A stretch of 6,157 bases of DNA from Odoribacteraceae bacterium (GTDB taxonomy: Bacteria; Bacteroidota; Bacteroidia; Bacteroidales; Marinifilaceae), in the NCBI GenBank assembly GCA_031267995.1, contig JAIRXZ010000179.1, forward strand, positions 1 through 6,157, in the 5' to 3' direction. Each line of letters opens with the position of its first letter. Positions within the stretch are counted from its first letter, which is position 1. Below are positions 1 through 6,016 of the stretch, piece by piece. The notes under the pieces were generated by a model. It was not told the DNA's origin. It did no database searches and worked only from the letters and a program-made list of their open reading frames with translations. A program made the position numbers and the translations under genes.

Positions 1-13
1 GGATCGTTCGTCC

Positions 14-43
14 TGCTGTAGGGGCGAATAATTATTCGCCCTC
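14..43. repeat. 30-bp palindromic direct repeat, copy 1
   Basis: This copy differs from the one at 734-763 by a single base (T33 versus C753). It holds a perfect 20-bp palindrome at 22-41 built on GGGCGAAT / ATTCGCCC. From memory, palindromes of the form GTAGGGGCGAATAATTATTC are scattered between genes in many bacterial genomes; this was not checked here. Confidence 0.9.
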
Positions 44-52
44 CCGCTGGCG

Positions 53-67
53 CGGGCTTGTAGCCCG
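53..67. repeat. Short GC-rich hairpin
   Basis: CGGGCT at 53-58 and AGCCCG at 62-67 form a 6-bp stem around a TGT loop, extended imperfectly on both sides (GCGGGCTTGTAGCCCGTGC). No T run follows on either strand, so it is more likely another palindromic repeat than a terminator. Confidence 0.6.
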
Positions 68-79
68 TGCCCGTGACTT

Positions 80-104
80 GAGACGTAGCACGCTACGTCT
101 CTAC
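80..104 (+). repeat. 25-bp palindromic repeat, left copy of an inverted pair
   Basis: Its core, AGACGTAGC-AC-GCTACGTCT (81-100), is a 9-bp inverted repeat with a 2-base centre. The whole 25 bases are the exact reverse complement of 217-241. The left copy directly abuts the 30-bp tandem array that starts at 105. Confidence 0.9.
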
Positions 105-194
105 TGATTCCCATAACCCGTAACCTATAACCGTTGATTCCCATAACCCGTAACCTATAACCGTTGATTCCCATAACCCGTAACCTGTAACCGT
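105..194. repeat. Three 30-bp tandem repeats with heptamer sub-structure
   Basis: The units are 105-134, 135-164 and 165-194. The first two are identical and the third differs by one base (CTGTAACC instead of CTATAACC). Each unit contains three 7-base steps (ATAACCC, GTAACCT, ATAACCG) followed by TTGATTCCC or its equivalent, giving a telomere-like short-repeat look. There are no spacers, so it is not a CRISPR array. Its function is unknown. Confidence 0.93.
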
Positions 195-216
195 CCAGTG
201 AATTGTAAGTCCCTCT

Positions 217-241
217 GTAGAGACGTAGCGTGCTACGTCTC
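217..241 (-). repeat. 25-bp palindromic repeat, right copy of an inverted pair
   Basis: This is the exact reverse complement of 80-104, with core AGACGTAGC-GT-GCTACGTCT at 221-240. Together the two copies bracket the 30-bp tandem array and 22 bp of unrelated sequence (195-216). Confidence 0.9.
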
Positions 242-293
242 ACGAAATGCCGCCAACATGCAATCGCCCCGTCCTCCCGCTGGCGCGAGGCAG

Positions 294-470
294 AAACCTC
301 ATTTTCACCTAATTTTTAAAACTAAACAACCTCAGTAGTAAAGAAAGATACCCCCTTCCAACCTCATTACCTCATTAAAAAAAGAAAATGAGGTAATGAG
401 GTTGGCGTGGTGTGTTCCCTTATTTCTACTGAGGTTGTTTGGTTTAAAAAATTAGGTAGAGATGAGGTTT
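294..470. repeat. 177-bp A/T-rich long inverted repeat (MITE-like hairpin)
   Basis: Two arms, 294-376 and 387-470, are inverted copies around a 10-base loop of almost pure A (377-386). Pairing blocks from the inside out are a perfect 19 bp (358-376 with 387-405), a perfect 15 bp (324-338 with 426-440), CCTAATTTTTAAA (308-320) with 443-456 apart from one indel, and AAACCTCAT (294-302) with 462-470. The part between the first two blocks has diverged. The words ACCTCATT and ACCTAATT recur within the arms. It is clearly more A/T-rich than its surroundings. No target-site duplication is obvious at the ends. It could be a small non-autonomous mobile element or a strong RNA hairpin; no transposase is nearby. 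Confidence 0.85.
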
Positions 471-504
471 TGGGTTGCAACACCCCAGGATGCCGACAAC
501 GTGT

Positions 505-545
505 AACCGCCCGTGTCCGCGGGGGCGGTTTCGGAATTTCCGAAA
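505..545. repeat. Two adjacent small hairpins
   Basis: AACCGCCC (505-512) pairs with GGGCGGTT (523-530) across a 10-base GC-rich loop. It is followed at once by the palindrome TTTCGGAATTTCCGAAA (529-545). Both are perfect stems. Neither is followed by a convincing T run on either strand, so a terminator is possible but weakly supported. Confidence 0.5.
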
Positions 546-569
546 GCTTCTCCGGTGTTCCGAGGGCGC

Positions 570-651
570 AACAGTCGCGGTGGCTGAGCTTGTCGAAGCC
601 CATGATTGTTAGCTTTTGTTGTTTGGGCTTCGACAGGCTCAGCCACCGTAT
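570..651. repeat. REP-like palindrome, first copy of a tandem pair
   Basis: The 23-base arms 579-601 (starting GGTGGCTGAGCTTGTCGAAG) and 625-647 pair with one G-T type mismatch around a 23-base loop. The copy begins AACAGTCGCGG, and the next copy starts exactly 82 bp later. From memory, the word CTTCGACAAGCTCAGCC and its variants are among the most common intergenic palindromes in Bacteroidota genomes; this could not be checked here. Confidence 0.85.
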
Positions 652-723
652 AACAGTCGCGGTGGCTGAGCTTATCGAAGCCACCGGGGAGGGCGTTGCG
701 ATTAGTTTAGCCACCGTAACGGT
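652..723. repeat. REP-like palindrome, second and partly degraded copy
   Basis: The first 22 bases (652-673) repeat 570-591 exactly, and AGCCACCGTA at 709-718 repeats 641-650, but the inner part has diverged. GGTGGCT (661-667) can pair with AGCCACC at 709-715, or with GCCACC at 680-685. A small palindrome, ACCGT-A-ACGGT, lies at 713-723. Confidence 0.75.
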
Positions 724-733
724 TATTGAAGTA

Positions 734-763
734 TGCTGTAGGGGCGAATAATCATTCGCCCTC
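734..763. repeat. 30-bp palindromic direct repeat, copy 2; possible 3'-end hairpin of the operon
   Basis: This matches 14-43 at 29 of 30 bases. Read on the minus strand it lies about 40 bases after the stop of the TlpA-like gene and would form an 8-bp stem (GGGCGAAT / ATTCGCCC, 742-761) with a 4-base loop. No U tract follows, so it may protect the end of the transcript rather than terminate it. Confidence 0.8.
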
Positions 764-803
764 ACGGGATGGAAATTATCCGGCGATGTCCGACCGGAGG
801 CGT

Positions 804-1943
804 CTAATCCAGCAGTTCGGCGATTTTGGCTGCCAGGGCGTCGCCGCGGAGATTGGTGGCGATGATGCGGTTGTTCTCGTCCACCAGGACGGTGAAGGGG
901 ATGTAGGAGACACCGTAAAGGGTGGAGGCGCCGACAGCCTTTTGATCGCGGACGTGCAACCAGGGGAGGGCGTCCTCCTCGATGGCCTGGAGCCATTTCT
1001 TTTCGTTGGTGTCCAGGGAGAGGCCAATGATTTCTAACCCCTTGGCGTGGTAGGCGGCGTAGATTTCCTTTACCTTCGGGTTCTCCGCCCGGCAGGGGTG
1101 ACACCAGGATGCCCAAAAGTCCACGAGCTTCACCTTCGCCGGCGTGCCGTGAAGGGAGAGGGCGTCGCCGGAGGGCGTGGGAAGCGCGAAGTCGGGAGCC
1201 AGCTGACCGGGGGCGAAGTTCGTCTGCACGGGGTTCCTTTTCCGCTCTATTCTGTTTTCGAGCATCCGCGCGTATTTGCTTGTCCGCGCCTCGCCGGTGA
1301 GACGGGCGAGTTGGGCTTTTTGCTCGGTAGTATCCGCGTTCCAGTACTTGACATGGAGGTAGAAGGCGGTTGCCGGGGAGTTCGGGTGGGCGTTGACGAT
1401 CTCCTCTGCTTGTTTTTCCCAAAACTCGCCGCGGGCGGTGGCGTTGGCGAGGCGTCGCGTCAGGGTATCCTTTAGCGCGGTGGGGTCTTTCAAGTCGGGG
1501 TTGTCGAGGGCGGGGTGCAGCAGGTTGGAGACCTGCAGGAGGCGCGCTTGCTGGAGGTTGTAGTAGAGATTGTAGACCTGCTGCGTGGCGCCCCCGCCTT
1601 GCACGTCGGAGGGGGTTCCGGGCGATAGGGTGGACGCTGCCCGGCCGACGTGCACGGTGAGGGGGGCATTGTCGAGGAAGATGGGGTTGATGCCTTTCGC
1701 TCTCTCCCCGGCGATTCCGACGTGGAGGGCGACGGCCAGCGTGCTGTCCACGTGGCCGGTGAAGGTGAAGGCGCCGTCGGTGACGGGGGCGGAGAGGAGG
1801 GTGTCGCCCTTGTTCACGTCCTCCAGGGAGATGAGGTAGGCGCGACCGGCGGCGATGCCTTCTGCCGTGCCGTTGATGGTGAATCCCTGCTGGGCGCGGC
1901 AGCCGGCGAGCAGGAGGGCGAGGAGTAATAGCGTGTTTTTCAT
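804..1943 (-). CDS. DUF4369 / TlpA-like thiol-disulfide oxidoreductase lipoprotein
   Basis: This is a 379-residue lipoprotein with a signal peptide ending LLLAGC (Cys15). Residues about 19-110 (FTINGTAEGIAAGRAYLISLE, then DGAFTFTGHVD) match the beta-rich DUF4369 domain. A helical linker follows (about 120-235). From about 248, APDFALPTPSGDALSLHG opens an AhpC/TSA-like thioredoxin fold. The active site is FWASWCHPCRAENP, with Cys281 and Cys284, and the cis-proline is Pro349 in SYIPF. It should therefore transfer electrons to or from protein or small-molecule disulfides in the cell envelope; on which side of which membrane is not shown. It is the last gene of the run, 23 bp after the PKD-like stop, with an A-rich leader (AAAAACAATAAAAC) before the ATG. 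The same domain architecture is common at the ends of Bacteroidota SusC/D operons. Its partner is unknown. No T-rich terminator follows. Confidence 0.9.
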   Translation of the reverse strand: MKNTLLLLALLLAGCRAQQGFTINGTAEGIAAGRAYLISLEDVNKGDTLLSAPVTDGAFTFTGHVDSTLAVALHVGIAGERAKGINPIFLDNAPLTVHVGRAASTLSPGTPSDVQGGGATQQVYNLYYNLQQARLLQVSNLLHPALDNPDLKDPTALKDTLTRRLANATARGEFWEKQAEEIVNAHPNSPATAFYLHVKYWNADTTEQKAQLARLTGEARTSKYARMLENRIERKRNPVQTNFAPGQLAPDFALPTPSGDALSLHGTPAKVKLVDFWASWCHPCRAENPKVKEIYAAYHAKGLEIIGLSLDTNEKKWLQAIEEDALPWLHVRDQKAVGASTLYGVSYIPFTVLVDENNRIIATNLRGDALAAKIAELLD

Positions 1944-1966
1944 GTTTTATTGTTTTTAGCGGTGGG

Positions 1967-3520
1967 TTACATGGAGAGGGGGATGTGGTTGATTTTGTTG
2001 TTGACGAGGTAAGAGGAGGATAGTTGGTTGGACATGTATTGCATCTTCCTCACCACGCCGTTGCCCTCCAGCACGCGGACGGGAGCGCCGAGGGGCTTGC
2101 CGCCGAGGGTTTGGTAGAGGTGGACTTTGTAGCGGCCGGCGGCGTCGCGCGTGGCGATGGCGAGGTAGTTGAAGTTGGCGGGCGCGTCCTCCGGGTTGAT
2201 GTAGTAACGGTTGGCGAAGTAGGTGATCTCCGCGGAGGCGTCGATGCCGGCGGGGGCGAGCAACTCCTCGGTCTTTTGCTCCACGTCGTAGAGGTACAGT
2301 TTATTGTCGTGGAGGAAATAGATCAGTCGTCCATCCAGCTCGTTGGTGGCAAAGGCCGTGGCCTGGCTAAAGCGCGTCGAAGAGGGTATTTCGACGACGT
2401 CCCGGACGGGGTTGTAGAATTGGGCGTTGTTCAGCAAGAGGCGGTAGAGATAGCGTTTGCCGGTGGCGTCGCGGAAGATGGCGTATCCCTCGTGTTCGAT
2501 CTGGGCGGTGAAGTTGTGTCCGAAGTATAGCAACTCGCGCGTGATGTTGTTTGGGGAGTAAGGCATGGTGGCTCCCCCCTGGTTGGTCTCCGTGTAGGCG
2601 TTCAGGACGCCGTTCACGTTGGCGGTGATAAAGCGACCGTTGAGGTCGTCGAAGAAATAGAGTGTCTGCCCTACCAGCAGCGAGCGCGGGTTGACCGCGT
2701 ATCCCCCGGTGATGGTGGAGGGGAAGCCAATCCTCCCCGTGCCGGTGGAGGAGCTGACGGAAGCGAACGACACGCCCTCGCTGGAGATGTACATCAGCCC
2801 GTTGCCGGAGGTGGTGAGGTAGTACGGGACGTCGTCCGGCACGTTGCCGATAAAGAGGTCGTCGTGCCCGTAGATGGGCGCCATATCCTCCACGCGAAGG
2901 ATTTGCATCTCCCCCGTTTCCGTGCAGATATTGATGACGTGGCTTCGTTCGCTGCGCATCGCTTCGGGATTGAAGTAGGTGTAGCCAAGGGTGACGCCGA
3001 GGGTGAGCGGCGCGCCGTTGACGCGCTCTCCAAGCGACCGTTCCAGCAGGTCGGGCATCACGTCGCCGTCGGGGAGATGCAGATCCAGCTCGCTGTAGCC
3101 GCCGGCATCTTTGAGGAGGTAGAAGCCGACGGAGAAGCGGGTGGTGACAAAGAGCTGGAACTCCTGGTACAGCTCCATCCCGTTGGCCAGGTTGGTAACG
3201 CGGAGGGCGAGCCAGTAAGCCCCCTGCCGCAGGGTCACGGGATGGTCGAGGATAACGTCCGTGCCGAGGGTGTCGGATTCGGAAATGTGGAGATTACCGG
3301 CCGGCAACCGCAGCCACAGGCAGGCGAAGGTGTCCTCCGGGTTGGTGGAGACGAGGCCGGGGTCGATGCGCAGCGTGTCTTGCATGGAGACGCGGGTGTA
3401 GCTCTCCTGGAGGTTGGTGATGGTCACCGTGCTGACCTCCTTGTAGGTGTAATTGCCCTTGTCCCGGAAGCAGGCGGTCAGGCACGCGGCCACCAGCGCG
3501 GGAATGATAAATGTTTTCAT
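1967..3520 (-). CDS. PKD-like family surface lipoprotein (CxDKGNY type)
   Basis: This is a predicted lipoprotein of 517 residues. The signal peptide ends ALVAACLTAC. Both Cys13 and Cys17 fit a lipobox, but Cys17 is favoured because it heads CFRDKGNYTY, the CxDKGNYxY signature of the Bacteroidota PKD-like lipoproteins. Residues from about 24 to 130 form the PKD-like beta-sandwich (VSTVTITNL, then FACLWLRLP and GAYWLALRVTN). From about 135 to the end there are recurring blades such as GNGLMYISSEGVSFASVS, GQTLYFFDDLNGRFI, KRYLYRLLLNN and NKLYLYDVEQKTEEL, which look like a beta-propeller; that part is inference. Genes of this type follow SusC, SusD and DUF4843 genes, and the protein probably caps or assists ligand capture on the cell surface. 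An AAAGAAAC run precedes the ATG, with no Shine-Dalgarno. No enzymatic motif was recognised. Confidence 0.82.
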   Translation of the reverse strand: MKTFIIPALVAACLTACFRDKGNYTYKEVSTVTITNLQESYTRVSMQDTLRIDPGLVSTNPEDTFACLWLRLPAGNLHISESDTLGTDVILDHPVTLRQGAYWLALRVTNLANGMELYQEFQLFVTTRFSVGFYLLKDAGGYSELDLHLPDGDVMPDLLERSLGERVNGAPLTLGVTLGYTYFNPEAMRSERSHVINICTETGEMQILRVEDMAPIYGHDDLFIGNVPDDVPYYLTTSGNGLMYISSEGVSFASVSSSTGTGRIGFPSTITGGYAVNPRSLLVGQTLYFFDDLNGRFITANVNGVLNAYTETNQGGATMPYSPNNITRELLYFGHNFTAQIEHEGYAIFRDATGKRYLYRLLLNNAQFYNPVRDVVEIPSSTRFSQATAFATNELDGRLIYFLHDNKLYLYDVEQKTEELLAPAGIDASAEITYFANRYYINPEDAPANFNYLAIATRDAAGRYKVHLYQTLGGKPLGAPVRVLEGNGVVRKMQYMSNQLSSSYLVNNKINHIPLSM

Positions 3521-3538
3521 GTTTCTTTGGTTATCGGG

Positions 3539-4324
3539 TTAAATAATGAATGTCACCAGGCGTCCCTCGGTTTGGCCGACGGCGGGAGCCTCGCGGAGGG
3601 GGCCTAAGCCGAGGGCGGCGCGGCGGGCATTCTCCTCGGCCAGCTTGCGGTAGAAGTACTGTCGCCAGTAGGCAAACAGCTCCGTGTTCAGGAAATTGAG
3701 TTGCGTGGTAAAGAAGTCTTCGTTGACCTGTATGCCCTCCGGCGCGTTGTCGATCATGAAGCGGTGCGTGACGGGGCCGTAATTGGAGAACAGCAGGTTT
3801 ACAAGCGCGTTCCACCCCGCCGGCCGCGCGAGGATGTCCGAGATGACAACCTGCTTCTTTCGATTGGCAAGGGGGCCGGCGATGAAGTGCGCATTCGCCT
3901 CGATGCCAATCAGGAGGGAATAAGTGGTATCCGCCAGCGACGCGTCGCGCAGCAGGATCACCGGTACGAGTTGCCGGTTTGCCCCGGCGGGAATCGTGTA
4001 TGCTGCCGCCACCCGCGGGTCGTCCAGGCCGACGTAGTGCACGCCCGGCACGGCGCGCGGCTCCTCGGAGGGCAGTTGGCGCAGGGAGACCGGCCGCGGG
4101 TAGTTCGTCACCGACCCGATGGTGTACAGCTCCAGCCAGAGGGTGTCCTCCACCGTCGTCAGCGGCTCGTAGACGAACGTGTAGCGGGCGGTGGAATCAC
4201 CCAGCGACGCCGCCTCGAAAAAGAAATTAACACTGTTGGCCTCCCCGTTGTAGAGGGGCACCTCCTCCTCCCGGCAGGCGACGAGGGCGAGGCAAAGGGA
4301 GAGAAATATCCAAGTTGTTTTCAT
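3539..4324 (-). CDS. DUF4843-type SusC/D-associated lipoprotein
   Basis: This is a predicted lipoprotein of 261 residues. The signal peptide is short and ordinary: MKTTW, a hydrophobic core, then LVAC with Cys17 as the lipid anchor. Just after it, YNGEANSVNFFFEA (25-38) fits the start of DUF4843 proteins, in which a first beta-strand follows an acidic linker. The segment to about residue 150 alternates beta-strand patterns such as DTLWLELYTIG, IPAGANRQLVPVILLRD and TYSLLIGIEAN, suggesting an immunoglobulin-like sandwich. The C-terminal third has helices containing FAYWRQYFYRKLAEENARR. DUF4843 genes usually sit directly after susC/susD pairs, as here: 18 bp after the SusD stop and 18 bp before the PKD-like gene. 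The exact role is unknown; the likely one is an accessory surface subunit of the transporter. The name rests on context and the N-terminal pattern, so a search should confirm it. Confidence 0.75.
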   Translation of the reverse strand: MKTTWIFLSLCLALVACREEEVPLYNGEANSVNFFFEAASLGDSTARYTFVYEPLTTVEDTLWLELYTIGSVTNYPRPVSLRQLPSEEPRAVPGVHYVGLDDPRVAAAYTIPAGANRQLVPVILLRDASLADTTYSLLIGIEANAHFIAGPLANRKKQVVISDILARPAGWNALVNLLFSNYGPVTHRFMIDNAPEGIQVNEDFFTTQLNFLNTELFAYWRQYFYRKLAEENARRAALGLGPLREAPAVGQTEGRLVTFII

Positions 4325-4342
4325 GTGATGATGGATTAAAAG

Positions 4343-6004
4343 TTATAAACTCTCGTCATACTCGGTCAGTGGCAGGGGGGCGACGTAGTCTCGTTCCGTC
4401 ACGTCCCGCGCTCCCCACAACATCCGCGTGGCGCCGAGGCGCTTGTAGGTGTAGAACATCTGTCCCTCGCCAAAGAACTCGCGGCGGTACTCGTTGACGA
4501 TCTCCGTCATCCGGTTGGCCTCCGTCAGGGTCACGGCCATCACGTTGCGCGCTTGCATGTACTCCGCGTAGAGCGCGTTCACCTCGTTCATATCCGTGGA
4601 AGTCTCCATCGCTATCAGGTACATCTCCGACAGTCGCACCAGCGGCACCACCTGCCGGCGCGTGGCCAGGATGGTGGCCGTTAGCGTCTCGCTGGAGCCG
4701 GGCTGGTTGTACTTCCGGAGGGTGGGATAGATGGTACCGCTGCTCCCGACGGAGTGCGTGGCGTCCCACACGATGGTCGCGCGGTTGTTGACGCTGGTGG
4801 ACTGCCCCGCGAACAGGTCGTTGGCGAACATCGCCGGCGTCAGGTAGAGCATGCTGGCGAAATAGGTATCCTGCAATACCCCCAGCCGCAGGTTGTGCAA
4901 CGCCAGCAGGCACTCCGACGGCAGGGCGTAATATTGCCTGTTGAGATCCTCGGCGCCCGCCAGCGTCACCACCTTGTTGCCGGCGGCATCGCGGGCATCA
5001 ATCACCTCCTTGGCCAGGGCGTAGGCCCGCTCGCGCTGCCCGGTGTAGAGGTAGAGGCGAGCCTTCAGCGCTTTCACGGCGTGATAGTTAAAGCGGAAGC
5101 GACGGTAGCCGAAGTATGTATCTTTCAGCTCCACGCCACTGCCCGCGACCGTGAAGTTGTCCAGCTGCTCGTAGTTGTACGTTACCAGCGGATCGTGCCC
5201 CGCCAGCAGCGTTTCGGCGGCGTCAAAGTCGCGCAGCACGCGGGCGAGGAACTCGTCGTGGCCGAGGAAAGTCACCGGGTCAAGCCCCACCCGCTCCGCG
5301 TAGGGCAGCGCCACGGGCAACGCCGCGTCGCGGGGCACCTGCCCGAACAGGCGCAGCACTTCGAAGTGGCAAAAGGCGCGGATGGCCAGCGCCTCCGCCT
5401 CTATGATTTCCCTTGCCCCCGGCGTCTTGATCGCGTGTCCCTCCGCGGCCAGGTGCTCCAGCACGGTGTTGGCCTGGGCGATGACGTTGTACTGCGCGGC
5501 GTAGATGGCGGCAAAAGCGGCTTGCACGTCGGCCGCCTCGTACATGTAGTTCCTGTAGCCCGGCTGGGCGGATGTCCAGTGCTGGGCGAGAAATTCGATG
5601 ATGGTGACGATAAGGTCGCGACCGTAGAGATTGTTGCCGTTCAGCTTGAGGTAGCAGGAGGTCAACGCCTCCTTGAAGCCGGCCTCGTCCTTGAAGAGTT
5701 CGTCGGCGGTGACCTCGGTGCGGGGACGGACGTCCAGCCAATCGTTGCAGGAGGCCAGCAGGAGGGGAAGGGCGACGAGCAGCACGACGAGGTATCGGGC
5801 GATGCCCGCGCGTGTCGCGTCGCGTAAAATTAGGCAGTCATCGTACCTAACGCTTGGTAGGGTGTCTACCACGCCCTTGGTAGAGGGTCTACCTAACGCT
5901 TGGTAGACACCCTGCTTAACGCTTGGTAGGGTGTCTACCGGGAACGACGCGGTCGCCCCCTCTCGTTTGTTGCCTTCCCGGCGCGTGTATGCTTGTGTAT
6001 TCAT
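4343..6004 (-). CDS. SusD/RagB-like outer-membrane nutrient-binding lipoprotein with unusual N-terminal extension
   Basis: This is the surface ligand-binding partner of the upstream SusC. The reading frame has 553 codons. A lipoprotein signal peptide is clear, but internal: a basic stretch (R61-R70), a hydrophobic core, then LLAS-C with Cys86 as the lipidated residue. The following NDWLDVRPRTEV and the helix near 106-120 (GFKEALTSCYLKLNG) are typical SusD N-terminal features. TPR-like helices include EAEALAIRAFCHFEVLRLFG (202-221). The C-terminal RagB/SusD domain shows VPLVRLSEMYLIAMET (453-468) and YRREFFGEGQMFYTYKRLG (506-524). Residues 1-60 are hydrophilic; about half are encoded by a 4 x 23-bp repeat. 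The ATG at 6004 is used because it is the only in-frame ATG before the signal peptide, 12 bp after the SusC stop. A GTG at codon 45 (5872) is the only other plausible start and still leaves about 40 residues before Cys86. Family assignment is secure; the true start is not. Confidence 0.93.
   Translation of the reverse strand: MNTQAYTRREGNKREGATASFPVDTLPSVKQGVYQALGRPSTKGVVDTLPSVRYDDCLILRDATRAGIARYLVVLLVALPLLLASCNDWLDVRPRTEVTADELFKDEAGFKEALTSCYLKLNGNNLYGRDLIVTIIEFLAQHWTSAQPGYRNYMYEAADVQAAFAAIYAAQYNVIAQANTVLEHLAAEGHAIKTPGAREIIEAEALAIRAFCHFEVLRLFGQVPRDAALPVALPYAERVGLDPVTFLGHDEFLARVLRDFDAAETLLAGHDPLVTYNYEQLDNFTVAGSGVELKDTYFGYRRFRFNYHAVKALKARLYLYTGQRERAYALAKEVIDARDAAGNKVVTLAGAEDLNRQYYALPSECLLALHNLRLGVLQDTYFASMLYLTPAMFANDLFAGQSTSVNNRATIVWDATHSVGSSGTIYPTLRKYNQPGSSETLTATILATRRQVVPLVRLSEMYLIAMETSTDMNEVNALYAEYMQARNVMAVTLTEANRMTEIVNEYRREFFGEGQMFYTYKRLGATRMLWGARDVTERDYVAPLPLTEYDESL
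5848..5939. repeat. Four tandem 23-bp repeat units inside the susD-like coding sequence
   Basis: The units are 5848-5870, 5871-5893, 5894-5916 and 5917-5939. Units 1 and 4 are identical. Unit 3 shares the first 13 bases (TAACGCTTGGTAG) and then carries the inverted form of the second half. Unit 2 matches unit 1 at about 17 of 23 positions. Each unit has a short palindrome, for example GGTAGAGGGTCTACC in unit 2. GGTAGACACCCT (5902-5913) is the exact inverse of AGGGTGTCTACC (5928-5939), so a 12-bp stem with a 14-nt loop can form. Translated on the minus strand, units 4 and 1 both give VDTLPSV, because they lie 69 bp (23 codons) apart. The array lies between the start codon and the signal peptide. 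I do not recognise the repeat family. Confidence 0.9.
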
Positions 6005-6016
6005 TGTGTTTATCGT

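Larger units (their letters stand above)
1..803. other. Gene-free repeat island downstream of the operon
   Basis: No credible protein or RNA gene is visible on either strand. The open frames here have no start context, no family resemblance and run through palindromic repeats. Almost half of the stretch is made of the repeats listed separately: two 30-bp direct repeats, an inverted palindrome pair, a 30-bp tandem array, a long hairpin and a REP-like doublet. A smaller shared piece, CCTCCCGCTGGCGCG, appears at 40-54 and 272-286, which also suggests duplication. The stretches 1-13, 242-271 and 471-504 show nothing I recognise. The gene to the left of the window is not visible. Confidence 0.8.

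Noticed and set aside
105..194. CRISPR-like array
   Set aside because: The 30-bp units are directly contiguous with no spacers, and no cas gene is present.
407..751. 114-codon plus-strand open frame in the repeat island
   Set aside because: It starts inside the right arm of the long hairpin and passes through both REP-like copies; nothing supports translation.
742..761. Rho-independent terminator for the operon
   Set aside because: There is a good stem at a suitable distance, but no U tract, and the same palindrome occurs at 22-41 away from any visible gene end. It is treated as a repeat with a possible end-protecting role.
367..1422. 351-codon minus-strand open frame across the repeat island and the TlpA-like gene
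   Set aside because: It overlaps the clearly real oxidoreductase in another frame, is low-complexity rich in Arg, Pro and Gly, and runs through the long hairpin and REP repeats. It is a by-product of high GC.
2864..3607. 247-codon plus-strand open frame opposite the PKD-like gene
   Set aside because: It is antisense to a gene with a signature motif and lipobox, spans the junction of two real genes, and has no recognisable domain.
4754..5827. 357-codon plus-strand open frame opposite the susD-like gene
   Set aside because: It lies antisense to a well-supported SusD domain, is rich in Val, Gly, Gln and Arg, and shows no family motif.
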